Counted from the stretch's first letter, positions 32,240 to 44,800 are shown. The stretch is 64,000 nt of DNA from Metellina segmentata (GCA_947359465.1 OX375877.1:50878744-50942743); one strand, 5' to 3'. Made by a program: numbers and translations. Notes: generated by a model not told the origin, from the letters alone.

Positions 32240-34060
32240 TGAGAGTCCACGAAAACAAGCGACCAAAAAATGGTCGAGCTTATGTCTCGTAAACTATACA
32301 AGATAATTTAATTACATGAATTTTTTTTGATAGAGCGCATATGCATGTTTATGTAGGCGTCGGCGTTCAATTTACCAGGAACAACATGCAAAGTTCCCAG
32401 GCCCTACCACGAAAAACACGCCCAAACAAATAGACGGATTTTATGCAAATCCACAGGCGTCTGGTCCATTATATTAGGGTATTGTATATGAGAGTACGAA
32501 AACTCTAGCGACTAAATATAGCAAGATTTGTCACGCTTATGTCTCTAGAACTGTAAATGTAACTATACAAATTTTGTTGGATAGTGGGTTCATGTCCGTA
32601 TCTTAATCAATGAGTAGTGAATGTTTTCAATGGTGGAAGGAGTAGGAACGCTTGCGCCTGAACACTAAAATGCTGATGCCACGAGGCTTTTGAGCAGTGT
32701 AATTTTAGATTGCGAAGAGATGAGAAGTTGAAATGGGTCTCTAGTTGCAGAAAATAACACGATCCTCAATAGCATTTAGCAATAATGACCAATAAAATAA
32801 AATTCGTAAAGTTATAAGCCTATCAGTGTGTTGAGTCGAGGAAAGTTTTTATAACGTCGAAATAACCAGCTAAACGTGCTCCATTACAACGTAAATTCAG
32901 CTGCTAATCAACATGAACTGAAATTTAAGAAACGGTATCTTTCGAAAGTAATCAGAAAAGCCCAAAATGGCTAATACCGAACATACTGACTTTAAAAAGA
33001 GACTTTAAAAGAAAGCCATACGCATCAACTCCGACTCGAATACTTCAAGTGTGCCTCCATCTGATCAGTGGATATGGACTTGGAATGTGATAACTCTGAA
33101 GCATTAAACGATGAAAGTAGAAGAAATGTCACTCTTATTGATGCAGTTTGTTCTGAAGAATCTGTAAGGAGATGGGGCAATGTGTATAACAACTCGGTGT
33201 TTATAAAGAATGAGTTCTGTTACATTTTCAATGTTTCTGATCGCTTATGTGGAACTATTTGAAGCCAGTTCGATAAAAACATTTCGCGTTGTTAAAAGGA
33301 GTTTCAAATGAAGATATCGCATTTGGAATTATACAACACTTGTCGCCCCAGTCATTAAACGTTAATAAGATACCGGGTTTATAGAAGTCAGATGGATTTC
33401 TTATCCTCCAAAGCTCGATGGATTGTCGCAACTGGATCCTTTATGTGAAAGATTGATCTAGCCAAGATTGCCATTAATGCGTTATGAAGGGAACTAGGGT
33501 ATAGTTGGTCAATAATAATTCGAAATTGGTGATAGTATTTGGTAAGTAAGAAATGTGTGTTCGTACCTAATATAATTCCAGGTACTAATGTATCCATTAA
33601 GCTTACATATGATTTAAGTGTCGATGTTACACAAAACAAATCCATAATGGACTATGTTGAATGTGAGTTCAACTTAAGCGTTAATACGATACCGGATTTT
33701 TCCAAGTCAAATGGATTTGCTTATCCTCCAAATTCCGATAGATTGCGGTCACTGGATTCTAAATATGAAAGATTTATCTTGCTAAAAGTACAATTTACGT
33801 GTTATGAAGGAAACTATAGCATAGTTAGCTGCTCAATCATTAAATTTTCGTATACAATATGATTTCAGATACTGATGCACTTATTAAGCTTACATGTGTT
33901 TTCAATGCCGTTGTTACACTTAACAAATCACTTATAGACAATACGAAACGTGATATGAGCTTAAAGTACATATCTACATCACAGACTAGTCTGAGCAACA
34001 CTTGTATAGATATAACCTTTGTAAAAAAAATTCATGTAATTACTCTGGCATACTTATTAG
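32240..34060. repeat. unclassified interspersed repeat (long copy)
   Basis: Several segments match another region at 45.95-46.64 kb in the same order: gcgac(c/t)aaa...a(g)atttgtc, then ataaaattcgtaaagttat, then gatggatatggacttgg, then ttccaggtactaatgtatcc and gtcgatgttacacaaaacaa. Within this region the last block also recurs (near 33580 and 33865), so it is partly duplicated. ORFs of 64-107 codons have no recognisable domain. This may be a decayed TE of unknown class. Confidence 0.5.
32348..32479 (-). mobile_element. Tc1 fragment of family T1
   Basis: The segment atgtaggcgtcggcgttcaa ... ggattttatgcaaatccac ... ccattatattaggg matches the right end of the 12.3-12.9 kb element, including its TIR. 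It sits between two versions of the surrounding catgagagt ... cttatgtctc repeat unit. Confidence 0.8.
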
Positions 34061-34379
34061 AGTGAGCCGAAAAAAAGTTTTTTTTTTGCTATCACATTCT
34101 AATAATGCGGAAAAGTTGGATCATGCAGTAAAACTATTGTCTAGAAAATTTCATCCCGATTTATTGATATTTTTTGCCTTTCAAAGGGGTTCAAACCCTC
34201 CAAAAAGATCAAAATTCGGGCATTTTTTATAAAACAATTTAGATGTTTACAATTACGTTCTAATAGTGCGCAAAAGTAAGCTAATACGTTCAATATTAAC
34301 GGTAAAAAAAATTGTTTAGATCACAGTACATATCTTCTGCCTTCCCAACGGGGACCAACTAGCAGAAAAAACTGAAGAA

Positions 34380-34700
34380 ATGACTTCCTTTAATACCCAA
34401 AATGTTGATTCACGCCTTAAACTATTTCAATTACTTTCCCGTACACAAGTCACTCAAGTTATATCTATACAATGGTTGCCCAGACTAATCTGAGCAACAC
34501 TTGTATAGATATAACGAAAACATTCACGTAATTACTCTGACATACTTATCATACTTCTTCATAGGCCCTTTGATAAATAAAATTATATTCACTTATACCA
34601 GGACATTTTATTCATTTACATCCTACCCTTCATTTAATACCCAATATGTGGATTCACGCCTTAAACGATTTCGGATACTTCCTCATACACAATTCACTCA
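34380..34700. repeat. imperfect direct duplication
   Basis: taatacccaaaatgttgatt followed by cacgccttaaactatttc near 34392 recurs near 34637. The phrase gagcaacacttgtatagata recurs near 33992 and 34491, linking it to the repeat upstream. Confidence 0.6.
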
Positions 34701-34774
34701 ATTTTTTCCGTGGGCTTGGGATGGATGTAGCACATGGGCCGTAGGTCTTTCGTCTACAAGTCAAGTAGGTTGAA

Positions 34775-36290
34775 GTGAACAGAGTAGCCTTTAGTTTACA
34801 GAAATATCTTTTCATGTATAATCTTGGTCTTGGAAATCGAGCAGGTGAGAGGGGGTTAACCCTTTTATGATTTTTCGTAGCTTTTACTTAAGTATATGTT
34901 AGACTTTTAGTGGTTTTTTTTTTCATACCTTGCATAGTTTTCGTGAGAAGAGAGCTGATTTTCGATTTTTAGCGCTGGGGACGCTGAAAACTGTCTCATC
35001 TTGTAACGCATAGTCATTTTACTGTATTTTATTTCATTTAGTATAAACGTAGGAATTTACAATATACCCTGTATCCTCCTTTCTTAACTAAGCTAAAGAA
35101 ACCAGAGACGACAATCGTAGAAACACTTTGTTTTCTGTTTCGACTTGTACCCTCATTGAAGAGTAGACTCGTTTAAAGTCACGCTGATGAAAATGTCAAT
35201 ATACTTTAAAATCGACCATTAAGAAAAAGATTGACCAATTTTTCCGCAGAGTTTGAATATGCTTTATTTCAGTTATGGAGCCTTATTTATCGACTCCATA
35301 TATACGGACTCCATAGCTACATTCATAGCTATGGAGCTCCCATAAAACTGAGAGAATTCTTCAGTGGTTTGAAAGTGATGAAAAAATCTGGAAAACAGAA
35401 ATCAGAGCGGAAAAGAAAATAGGATCAAAAATTGTTTTAGCAACAAAAATTGTAAAATCGATCAAGGAATGATGATAAACTGAAGTAGGCGTGTAGAATC
35501 TAACTGTGGTACTATGTCTGAGATGTGAATTTTTGCGATGCGCTCATTAAAAATACCACTAAAGGTTGAACTGCTGTTGCATATTTTGGGATAACAGTAT
35601 TTCGTTCTGAGGTATGAAATCCATTGAGAATATAGATGCTATATTCATTATAAATGGATTGAATTAAGATATGATAATTTATGAACGACGCTTTGCTATC
35701 AATATATATTTAAGCAAATAAGAAAGTTTAAAACACAAGCTATGCGGGAGTCTGCTGGTTATAAAATATTTAACCCAGTGTTGAATAAAAAAACATACCA
35801 GATTTGATGCATTTTTCTATGTTAGTTTATTTTCTACTTTTTGAAAGCTCAAGCCGAACCTGTACACAAGCCTAGCTTAATACCGGAACTTCTATTTTAC
35901 CCTATATCCAAACCTGCATACGATATGAACCCCGTCATCCAAGCCGTTCGTCTGTGGAGGTAACACGGATTATTATATGAGGTCAATCTCGTATCCAATG
36001 TTCCATCTGTTACAGGTGGAACATTTCATTAGACGAAAGCTATTCCCTGGAAAAAGTTCCAGGAACTTCTACTCAGGCGTATTCAGTGGAAGTCACGTGA
36101 CTTGGAAAGGTCTCTTTGGGTTTCTCCTAGTATAGGAACATTGGGGAAGGGAAAGTATTTTCTTGTACTTAGAATTAAAATCATAAAAGTATAATGGTAG
36201 TACAGGTTTTGGGGGCGCTGGTTATTTAACGCTCTTCATTTAATTACCTACAAGCAGACCCGCATATAGCCTCTACGCTAAAATTTCATA
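34775..36290. other. no feature recognised
   Basis: A local stem (ccatagcta / tagctatgg, 35321-35338) is the only structure noticed. ORFs are short and featureless. Confidence 0.3.
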
Positions 36291-36295
36291 ACCAT

Positions 36296-36480
36296 GTAAA
36301 TGGTTTTGACGCGATATCTCGTCCATATGAGCCGACCCAATTTTGTCACCCTCCTAGTGGTCTCGACGAGAATCTCGTCCGTCAAAATCTTACTAACTTT
36401 GGCAATGCCGAGATTTATCGTCAAGATACTGTCGATTTTTCTATGATGTCGATATCAATATCTTGTCAGTTTTCTTCGAA
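36296..36480. mobile_element. TTAA-type foldback element, two partial copies (copy b)
   Basis: tgacgcgatatctcgtccat (36307-36326) is one terminus; ccctcctagtgg (36349-36360) followed by tcgacgagaatctcgtccgt starts a second copy, which runs to about 36480 where it is cut off. Confidence 0.65.
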
Positions 36481-36693
36481 TGCATACCTCTTCCAACCAT
36501 AATCTATCTTTTTACAGAAAAGCAACACATTGGAAAATTTAAAAAATAATCATAATTTTTATTAAAAAATTGGCAAAATTGAAAATTTAGGTAAAAAACA
36601 GGAATTTATTAGCCTTAAGTTTGTCATATTGTCTTAAATATATAAGGTAGGGCCTGAACTAAATCTATCCAATATTTATTTCCACATACATTA

Positions 36694-37253
36694 TATGGAC
36701 AAAAGTATATGGACACTGCAAGCTTTTCGGAAAAAGTGCTTTATTATTCTATTTAGTAACGAGTAGGCGCTCTTTTTTCTTGTATTACAGCTGCAACATG
36801 TCGAGGCATACATTCCACAAGTTCTCTGTAAGTGTGGGCAGGAATAGCTCGTCATGCCTCTTGCAAGGCTGTGAGAAGAGATTGTTGTGAAGATGGGCAT
36901 GCGTGGTGGTGTCGTACTCGTCGATCCATTTTGTCCTACAAGTTCTCGATCGTATTGAGAGCGGGGCTCTGAATAGGTCAGACAAGCAAATTAATCTAAT
37001 TTTCAAGCCATCAGTCTAGCACACGTTTTGCAGCATGGCATGGAGCTTCATCCTGTTGGAAGAAACAACCATCATCGCCGTAGCATTGCCATAGTGTAGG
37101 CAAGGGCGAATTATACAGAACGTCGAGGTACACGTCAGCGTTCATGGTACCAGGTACATAAAGCAATGGGCCGAGTCCTAACCAGGTAAACATCCCCACA
37201 CTCAGATGGATCCTCCTCCGAATTTATGCAGTGTCCAAATATTTTTGTCCATA
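36694..37253 (-). mobile_element. Tc1-like deletion derivative (family T4, copy 1)
   Basis: 560 bp with TIRs tatggacaaaagtatatgg and inverted gtccaaatatttttgtccata, flanked by TA. Coding is only the C-terminal half: LGPLLYVPGTMNAD and CFFQQDEAPCHAAKRVLD (second Asp), then a shifted frame with QSPALNTIEN where the Asp/Leu context of the Glu motif is altered. The N-terminal half is missing, with the TIR joined almost directly to the GGG-S block. Confidence 0.85.
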
Positions 37254-37339
37254 TAGAGTATGTGTGACATGAGAGCGTCGTGACATCAAAAGTGAAATCT
37301 CCGCAGATTGTCTGGTTTGTGTCTTGAATTTTCAATTCA

Positions 37340-37803
37340 AGACATGTCGAGGAATACTTTCCACAAGTTCTCTGTAAGTCTGGGCAGTAATATCTCGTCA
37401 TTCCTCTTGCAAGGCTGTGATAAGAGATATCTGTGAAGATGGGCGTGCGTAGTGGTGTCGTATTCGTCATTCCAGTTTGTCCCACAAGACCTCGATCGAG
37501 TTGAGATCGGGTCTCTGAACAGTCCAGTCAAGCAAATTCACCTCATTCTCAGGAAACTAGTCCATCACACGTTTTGCAGTATGGCATGGAGCTCGATCCT
37601 GTTGGAAGAAACAACCAACATCGCCGTAGTATTGCCACAGTGTAAGCAAATCCCAATGATCCAGAAGGTCGAGGTACACGTCAGCGTTCATGGTGCCAGG
37701 TACATAAGACAATATGGACCGAGTCATAACCAGGAAAAACAACCCCACTCTGAGATTAATCCTCCTCCGAATTTCTGCAGTGTCCAAATACTTTTGTCCA
37801 TAT
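37340..37803 (-). mobile_element. Tc1-like deletion derivative (family T4, copy 2, truncated)
   Basis: It matches copy 1 from acatgtcgagg onward, including the CFFQQDRAPCHTAKRVMD block, and ends at the same TIR (gtccaaatacttttgtccat). The left TIR is absent. The TIR-coding junction is the same as in copy 1, so both derive from one already deleted element. Left of it, 37321-37343 is a perfect 10-bp inverted repeat with a 3-nt spacer. Confidence 0.82.
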
Positions 37804-37813
37804 AGTGCATGAT

Positions 37814-37890
37814 CAAGGACTGATCCCGGACCGTCGTCAATAGCCCGTTGTGTTGCTCTAGTACGACGTTAACAAAAAATTACCAATTAC
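37814..37890 (+). mobile_element. SINE 3' fragment inserted in the Tc1 terminus
   Basis: 77 bp of SINE 3' end. The 15-bp TSD catatagtgcatgat (37799-37813) and catatagttcatgat (37891-37905) has one mismatch and includes the Tc1 end. Confidence 0.88.
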
Positions 37891-37911
37891 CATATAGTTC
37901 ATGATGTTTGG

Positions 37912-38070
37912 GTAGGTAGGTATTTAATTAACGTCACACTAGAGCAGCATAACGAGCTATTGGCGACAGTTCATATGCATGACTTCCCAACTGTCTTTGA
38001 TTGGATTCGAACTCTCAACCCTTCAATTGCTTATATTTTATTCTTCCAACTGGGCTACGTTAAGCCCACA
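37912..38070 (-). mobile_element. SINE head B, internally deleted
   Basis: Tail ttaattaacgtcacactaga and the gagctattgg block are joined directly to the head (tcgaactctcaacccttcaa, gttgcttata-like, aactgggctacg), with most of the body missing. Confidence 0.75.
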
Positions 38071-38375
38071 AAATATTCGGATTAATGTAGAGGAAAGCAT
38101 AATTTTTTGAAATTTTTCTTAAGCCTCAACAGTAAAATCTTTGTAAAAAATATTTCCTTCTCGAGACAACTCATGTCCTAGTTCAGGTCTTCAAAAACAA
38201 ATATAGAAATCAGTACACCAAATTTCATCCGAAAATATATAGTACATTTATAAGTTATCGCTTTTCTCGTGCAAAAATTTTGCTCATAATCGCAATCTTA
38301 GAAATAATTGCATTTAAGGATTCGAAAACAAATAAAAAAAGAACTGTTAAGTTCTATTCAAAAAAAATTGTTATA

Positions 38376-38535
38376 TGTTTACCATACAGACGGAATAAAA
38401 ACAGTTTGGCAAAGAAACATATCTAAGTATAAAGAATATTAAATAAAAGGAAATCTGTTTACCATACAGACGGAATAAAAACAGCTTGGTAAAGAAACAT
38501 ATCTAATTATAAAGAATATTAAATAAAAAGAAATA
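38376..38535. repeat. 80-bp tandem duplication
   Basis: tgtttaccatacagacggaa begins at 38376 and again at 38456. The units differ at only a few positions. Confidence 0.9.
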
Positions 38536-38536
38536 G

Positions 38537-39085
38537 TAAATTCAATTAAAAAATTGACATTTCATCTTAGCCAGATACTTAATTACAACTCTATCTTCAC
38601 GCAAGTAGCAATCAGTCAACTATGTATAATATTTATAGAATTTAGCCATATTTTAGAAGAGTTCTGTGTTCAATATCGACACCACTACAAAAATTAACAT
38701 ACACTGCAATAGTTATACAGCATTGCAAAACGAGTCTCTCAATCATTACAAACTTTTTCGTATTCTGAAGTAGCACTGTATCCTCACGTTCTACAACATT
38801 GGTGACATACTAAATTCAACTCAAAAAAATCGACTTTTCAACTTAGACAGAAACCTTAATACAACTCTAAATGTCCTCACGCAAGTAGTAATCAGGATAA
38901 TATTTATAGAATTTAGTTATTCCTATATATTAGAAGAGAGTTCTGTGCTGAATACCACCACCACTACAAAAATTAACATAAACTGCAATAGTTATACAGC
39001 ATTGCAAAACTAGTCTCTCAATTACTATGTACTTTTTTGTACACTAAAGTAGCACTGTATCATTACGTTCAAGCTAAATGGCACT
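38537..39085. repeat. ~274-bp tandem duplication
   Basis: The unit starting taaattcaa at 38538 recurs at 38811, sharing acaactcta, cacgcaagtag, ataatatttatagaattta, actgcaatagttatacagca and gtagcactgtat in the same order. Confidence 0.88.
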
Positions 39086-39290
39086 TCTAACAAATTTTAG
39101 ATGGCACTCATTTGGATTCTAAAAGCAAAACAAGACAGTCAAAGGATTATCATCCATTACATGACCACGCATGCACACTTATACCCATAGTATTACTACA
39201 ATTCTCATGGTATCACGCAACTGGCAAAAAGTCACCTGGGCTAACATCTACATTATTTATGCACTGATATATTCTTTGTAGGTTGATAGA

Positions 39291-39571
39291 AAGTAAATTA
39301 ACGTCTTACTGGTACAACTCAACGGTTATTGGCTACAGTCCAGGATCAATCGAAGTGAAAGATCCAAGGACAACGCCTCGTAATTTTGTACCACGGTCAC
39401 GTGACGGAAAACAACACCTGAGCTGACACCCCACTCTTCAAACTTCACCAAGCCAACGTGTGAGTATTTGAGGCCACGACATATTTAACGTGCACCAGCC
39501 TCGTGTATACTATGGCTGAACCAAGTTTCAAACTCGTAACACTCCTGTTGCTAATCAGTTTACTCAGCTGT
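39291..39571 (-). mobile_element. SINE head B
   Basis: Tail attaacgtcttactgg, a body with acctgagctgacaccccact, and a head (ttcaaactcgtaacactcct, gttgctaatcag). The 63-codon ORF at 39503-39694 reads out of the head and is not a gene. Confidence 0.82.
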
Positions 39572-40313
39572 ATTTTAAAAGAGAAGTGCTCTGGGGAAAA
39601 CAGCCATCACTACAAAGCATACATAGCAAAACAAATCTCCTTCATGAAGTTCTATCGGTTAGACTGCAGTAACTGCTGCAATCTTGAGGATTGAGGCGTG
39701 CAGGAAAGCCAACAGAACTGCTCAGCCTCTTTAAAAGCATTCTGGACTGCCCCCCAAAAAACTCCAAACTCGCAGTAATTAAAATCTCAAGGAGGTTACA
39801 ATTGGATTAACCCACCAATCACCTATCGCGTTAACCTCTTGTGGGGGGAGTGATGTTCCGCTATGGGAGATTTAAGACACGGACGAAAAGTTTTCAAGAA
39901 TCTTAAAAGGTTCTAGGGGTTTGGGGGTGGGGGTGTATCCCAAGAGATTAGCGATTACAGGTGCGCCCTCTCCCATGGGCGCACCCAATGGGCGCATTAT
40001 TTCGCTCCATTAGGGACCGGGGCGCCACTGGCTCCATGATTGATACATTCATTTACATCTGTCAACGCGCCGCCTATGTTCGTTTTCGCCATTTGAGATG
40101 TGTAAAGTAGGGTTGCCTTTCTTGAGACGGGGTCGCTCGATTTGGCGATAAAAAATTGGATTCCAAGGACCCGCTTTTATTACTAACGACAGCGACGTAG
40201 GTTGTGGGTTATGGGGGTACTTTGCCTTGAGTGGGGGTTTTATTTGTGGACATTCCTTGTGCACCCATACATGAAGTATTGAAATCGTATTTTATATAAA
40301 ATATTCTATTTTT
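39572..40313. other. no feature recognised
   Basis: Contains a GC-rich patch with repeated gggcgc words (39960-40025). No ORF with a recognisable domain. Confidence 0.3.
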
Positions 40314-40315
40314 CC

Positions 40316-40624
40316 TTGGGCCGCGGTTGTCCAGTTGGAAAAGCAACGGATTAGCAACCGGAGCAAACTCAGCCCAGCCAAAGATAGTCGTGTACTCAGG
40401 GCTGGTTCATGTTAAATATATTGGGGACTCTAAAGTCCTCACGTTGGCTTTGCGTGGAAGTTTGTAGAGAGGATAAGCCAGCTCAGGTGTGGATTTCGTA
40501 ATCTGAACATGGTTCAAAATTACGTGGCGTTGTCCTCGTTCTTTCTTTTCCGGATTGATCCTGGATTGTCGCTAATTGTCTATTGTTTTTCTCCAGTGCG
40601 AAGTTAATTAACCACCTGCCTATA
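40316..40624 (+). mobile_element. SINE head B, plus orientation
   Basis: The head gggccgcggttgtccagttg, aaaagcaacggattagcaac is followed by the body (cctcacgttgg, gccagctcaggtgt, ggttcaaaattacg) and the end gcgaagttaattaacc. Confidence 0.83.
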
Positions 40625-41159
40625 CTATTCTTTCATATGAATAGTAAACCAACAACTTCCGAAATTAAGTATTTGGACTGCGGTATTTATCACCGAAAAT
40701 AGCTATAATTTCGGTTACTTTTTTTTTATTTTGATGCCTTTAAGTTTAAATATATATTTGCATAAAATATTTCGTCAAATTAGAACCGAATCATTCCGAT
40801 TCTCTTTGAAGATATATTTTCAATTGATGTTACTGTTTTGCGACTTGTAAAATTGCGACGTTTCCAGTTAACTGCTTAAAGGTAATGCATGAGTACACAT
40901 CCTTAAATTGTGATTATTTGAAATTGCTATAAGCCATCCCAACCTTATATTCAAAGCTCTATGTTTTACGTTGTTGTCATATTGGACTGAACGTACTTCA
41001 ATTGGATAAAAACCTCTAAAATGTTTCTTCTTAGAGTAAAGAGATTTTCAAGTACTCTAGTCTTGTTTTTACTTTACAACACACACTCAATTACTACATA
41101 ACCACACTTATTGGTAATTCCAAAGGTTAAAGTAATCCATGGATTATTTTAACCTTTTC

Positions 41160-41480
41160 TAAAAATTCTCTCATTTGTCATTTCCTCATAATCTAATCCT
41201 TTCGAAAGATTTTATTGGTCTTTTATCAGGAAAGTATCTCCTTTGGAAAAGTATTATTGATCCTTTCCTCGGATTGTAATAATTTGGAAAGATATTATTG
41301 CTCACTTCCTTATATTAGAATCCTTTGTAAAGATATTATTAATCATTTCCTTAGATAATCCTTAGGAAAGATTCTCTCTGTTAATCATTTCCTTAGAAAA
41401 GAAGCTTTTAGCTTTTAGAATGATTATATTTGTCCTTTCCTTGGAATAGAGTGCTTTGGAAAGATTCTGTTGGTTAAGAA
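41160..41480. repeat. ~45-bp imperfect tandem repeat
   Basis: Variants of aatcctttggaaagat(a)ttattg...catttcctt recur about seven times. Diverged and non-coding. Confidence 0.7.
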
Positions 41481-41507
41481 GGTCAAAACTGGCTAAAAGT
41501 CATGCAA

Positions 41508-42065
41508 TGAAGACTATGGTTGCACAGTAAAATTATGAACCCCATCAGGGGATTCAAAAATAGCTTGCACTGAATGGAACAAAAAACGGAAACGAGTGAT
41601 GAAAAAGGCTATACATACACACACATACAATACGGTAATAGATCTGATACTAAAACAGCGTAACTCATAAAAAACCACTGCTAATATGAATTTAATATTA
41701 GTACTCGTTATCTGGCAGCCAGAGTTGTTTTAATATTTAAGTTCGATACAGAACTTATCCACTGTATTTGGGGCCACCATAGCCCTTTTGAAAGAACAGT
41801 GATTTAGCAACCAGAATCATGAAAGAAAAATCATAGTTGCACAGTGGAATAATTAACCCAACAGGGGATTCAAAAAGAACTTGCACTGAATGGAACAAAT
41901 ATAAGAAAACGAGTGATGAAAAAGGCTACAATACGGTAATCTAACTAATATTTGGGATTCAGGTAAAGCAGCCCAACTTATATGAATGTAATATTAGTAT
42001 TCGTTATCTGGTCGCCAGAGTTGTTTTAATATTTAAGTTCAATAGAGAACTTCCCTACTTTGTAT
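41508..42065. repeat. ~317-bp tandem duplication that includes a SINE head
   Basis: gttgcacagt...ggggattcaaaaa...cttgcactgaatggaacaaa begins near 41519 and again near 41836. The first copy ends with a piece of the head-B tRNA region (41767-41820). The second ends where the full SINE begins. So the SINE start was part of what was duplicated. Confidence 0.75.
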
Positions 42066-42352
42066 TTGGGGCCCCCGTAGACCTTCTGAAAGACTAGTGG
42101 ATTAGTAACAAGAGGGTTGCGAGTTACAAACTAAATCCAATCAAAGACCGTCGTGTACAAGGCGTTAAAACTGCCTCAAATGGCCTCGCGTTGACGCAGT
42201 GGCGCATTTTGGAAAGTGGGTTTCCAAAACGTGTCATAAACTCGTCACCTAGCCATGGTTCCAAAATACGAGGTTCCGGATTTTTTCCTTCGGATTTCAT
42301 CCAGGACAGCTGGCTGTTGTGTTGGTCTTGTTGAAAATGAATTCAACTACTA
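42066..42352 (+). mobile_element. SINE head B, diverged
   Basis: Head gtagaccttctgaaagac, tggattagtaacaagagggt and tgcgagtta, then body words ccatggttccaaaatacg and ggctgttgtgttgg. Confidence 0.72.
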
Positions 42353-42729
42353 CCTACTTTGCATTTGAAGTAGGACAGTAAAATATTTCTGCCACTTTTT
42401 AGCTTTATTGGATATATTGCGATAAGATTTTACGATTGCAGTGGTATACGAGTTCGTTTGTAAGTAAATTATTGTTTTTGAAGTATTTTTCATTCAGAAA
42501 ATGTCTGAAGTTAGTCTATTCTTGAGTAGAATCGAAGACGAAATCCGACAAGAAATATTCCTAAAATATTACTTTGAAGTATGCTTACAATTAGTTATTA
42601 AAGACAGATAGATAAACAAAAATATGGTAGCAAAACAAAATTTTGTGATTGATATATTTAATTGAATAAGCTATAATGTTTGAAGCTCAACAAGTAAACA
42701 CTGCTTTCCAATGTGCATTTTGACCTTGA
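42353..42729. other. no feature recognised
   Basis: AT-rich spacer. Confidence 0.3.
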
Positions 42730-43345
42730 TTAATCTTGTCAGCTCGACCAATATTTCTACCAATAGCTCTAGACTGGTATATTATCTAGACTCTTGTGTC
42801 AGATAAATCCTAAGGCACCCACCTGCTAACCTGGACTGGTACGTTCCCCTCACTATTTATTGTGATTGTAAACTCTATCATACTCCGAATGTAGCTTTTA
42901 ACAGGTATATTAGAAAAAATTGGATCTAGAGCCAGGTAAAATCCAACAAACCCAGCTGCCTTCCTGTACAGAAACGATTATTCTCATTCATTATTATTGT
43001 TGTGTGACTCTTATATACTAAGAACGTAGCTTTGAACTGGCATATTTGAAAAAGTTGTGAGAGTTTTGCGCAAGGTTAATCTCAAGAAACCAACCTGCCT
43101 GTCTAGACTGGAATGATTCTTCTCGCCAATCATTGAGAGTATGCCATTCCCTAAATCGGATCTCTATACTGATAGGTTAAAAAAGGTTCGATCTTGCGCT
43201 AGGATAAATCCCAACCTACTCACCTGCTTACTTGAACAGACATGCTCTCATCATTCATTGACGTGTGTGTGTCTCTATACGATACCCAGAAAGTAGCTTT
43301 GGACGTATATTAGTCAAACTTTGTAAGCATTAAAACAGCATTACA
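42730..43345. repeat. ~139-bp tandem repeat, about 4-5 units
   Basis: Recurring words cacctgctaacctgga, cattatt(g)ttgtgtg and gtagctttgaactggcatat are placed near 42815, 42953, 43093 and 43220. The units are strongly diverged. Confidence 0.7.
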
Positions 43346-44800
43346 GCCATTCACCCAATTTTTTATACACCCGACTAATGGATTTTACATCTTGTGTAAT
43401 GAAATAGAGTACGCAAGTTCGGAAATGTAAGCAACATCAAGTACGCTGTCACGAATCGTATGCATTGCGTTTTATGTTTCAGAGTGGAGAAAAAATATGT
43501 AATGTTTACCAAAAAGTACTTCGTGGTATATATTCGTTTTGGTCTTCAAGAAACTACCATATTCTAAGCAAGCGCTTTTATCATTTTGGCTAAATTCACC
43601 TGTGTACCATCTCTTCTAGAAAGGACTGAATCCCACAGATGCTACTTCAAGTTGACTTGATTGTTTGAAACCGTCATGGTGTATTAAGATCACATGTGTA
43701 TGTATATACTTACACATGCTTGATTAATGATTGCGACCAACTGTCTGTCCTGTGTTGCCTTTAAAACAACCGAGCGTGACTAAAGGCTAAATGACAACCA
43801 ATCCAGCAGTGAAGCTGTGTGATAGGTTTAGAAGCAGTGTCTTATAGCAGGGCTGTAAAAAGTCGTAGGAATGATTTGGCAATTCAACTGTTCGGTCTAG
43901 ACTATTCGTCGAAATGCTCGAGCGTCATCTGGAATTTTTCAGCTGCACCTTCTGACTTGTTTGAAAGTGCGCGTGTTCAAATAATGTCAGAGCGTCCAAA
44001 AACAGTGGAATTAAATTTCAGTTATGTGCAAAATACCTTAATAAAGTGTGATATATCTTCACTAAACTTTATTTGAAAAACTATTTTTGCTGCATAAGCC
44101 CTTCAAAAGATTAGTAATAAAATTAATACACTTTTTGAATACTAAAACAGAATTTTGTGAATATTTTTTCGTAAGGAGGTATTTCCACATTCAGTCCCCA
44201 CCCCAGAATGCTGGAATATGATCGATTTCACAGACTTTCTCCTCTGATAACTTCAGTTTATCACTTATATTTGAGCTCATTCCAACTCTAAATTAAATTG
44301 AAAAGTGAGGACAAAGCTATTTTCACTAAAACATAAATGGCTAATGCCTTTCCTTTGCAATGTTAGCAGGCAGACTTCTAAAAATTCAAACCTAATCTTA
44401 TAGGTTTAGTGTCAATGAAGAAGCCCACCATTGAACAAGGGAAATTAGATCAAATTGAAGTAAACACGTTGAGGAGTTAATTGAGGTAACATGACTGAGA
44501 TGTGAATTTTTTTACCATGCATTTTAATGGAAATCATTTTATTTTATTGGACGTATGAAATGTGCATGTCGATGCGTATATTCATACTAACGGTATTTAA
44601 ATAAGATATGAAATATGAAAGACACTTCCGTCGATAGATATTCGCAATTTAAAAAATTGAGCTCATATATTTGTGCGTATCTGCTAGGAATGAGTATTTC
44701 TTTTGCGAATTATGTTTCGTTTTAAGACCTATTCACGATAGGTCAGACCTAATACTTATCACTAAACAAAGCGTCCAAAAAACTAATTCCAGCAAATCGT
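43346..44800. other. no feature recognised
   Basis: The 85-codon ORF at 43819-44076 has no recognisable domain and no supporting context. Confidence 0.3.

Noticed and set aside
33539..33862. 107-codon ORF
   Set aside because: It sits in the unclassified dispersed repeat; the matching region at 46.5 kb does not keep the frame.
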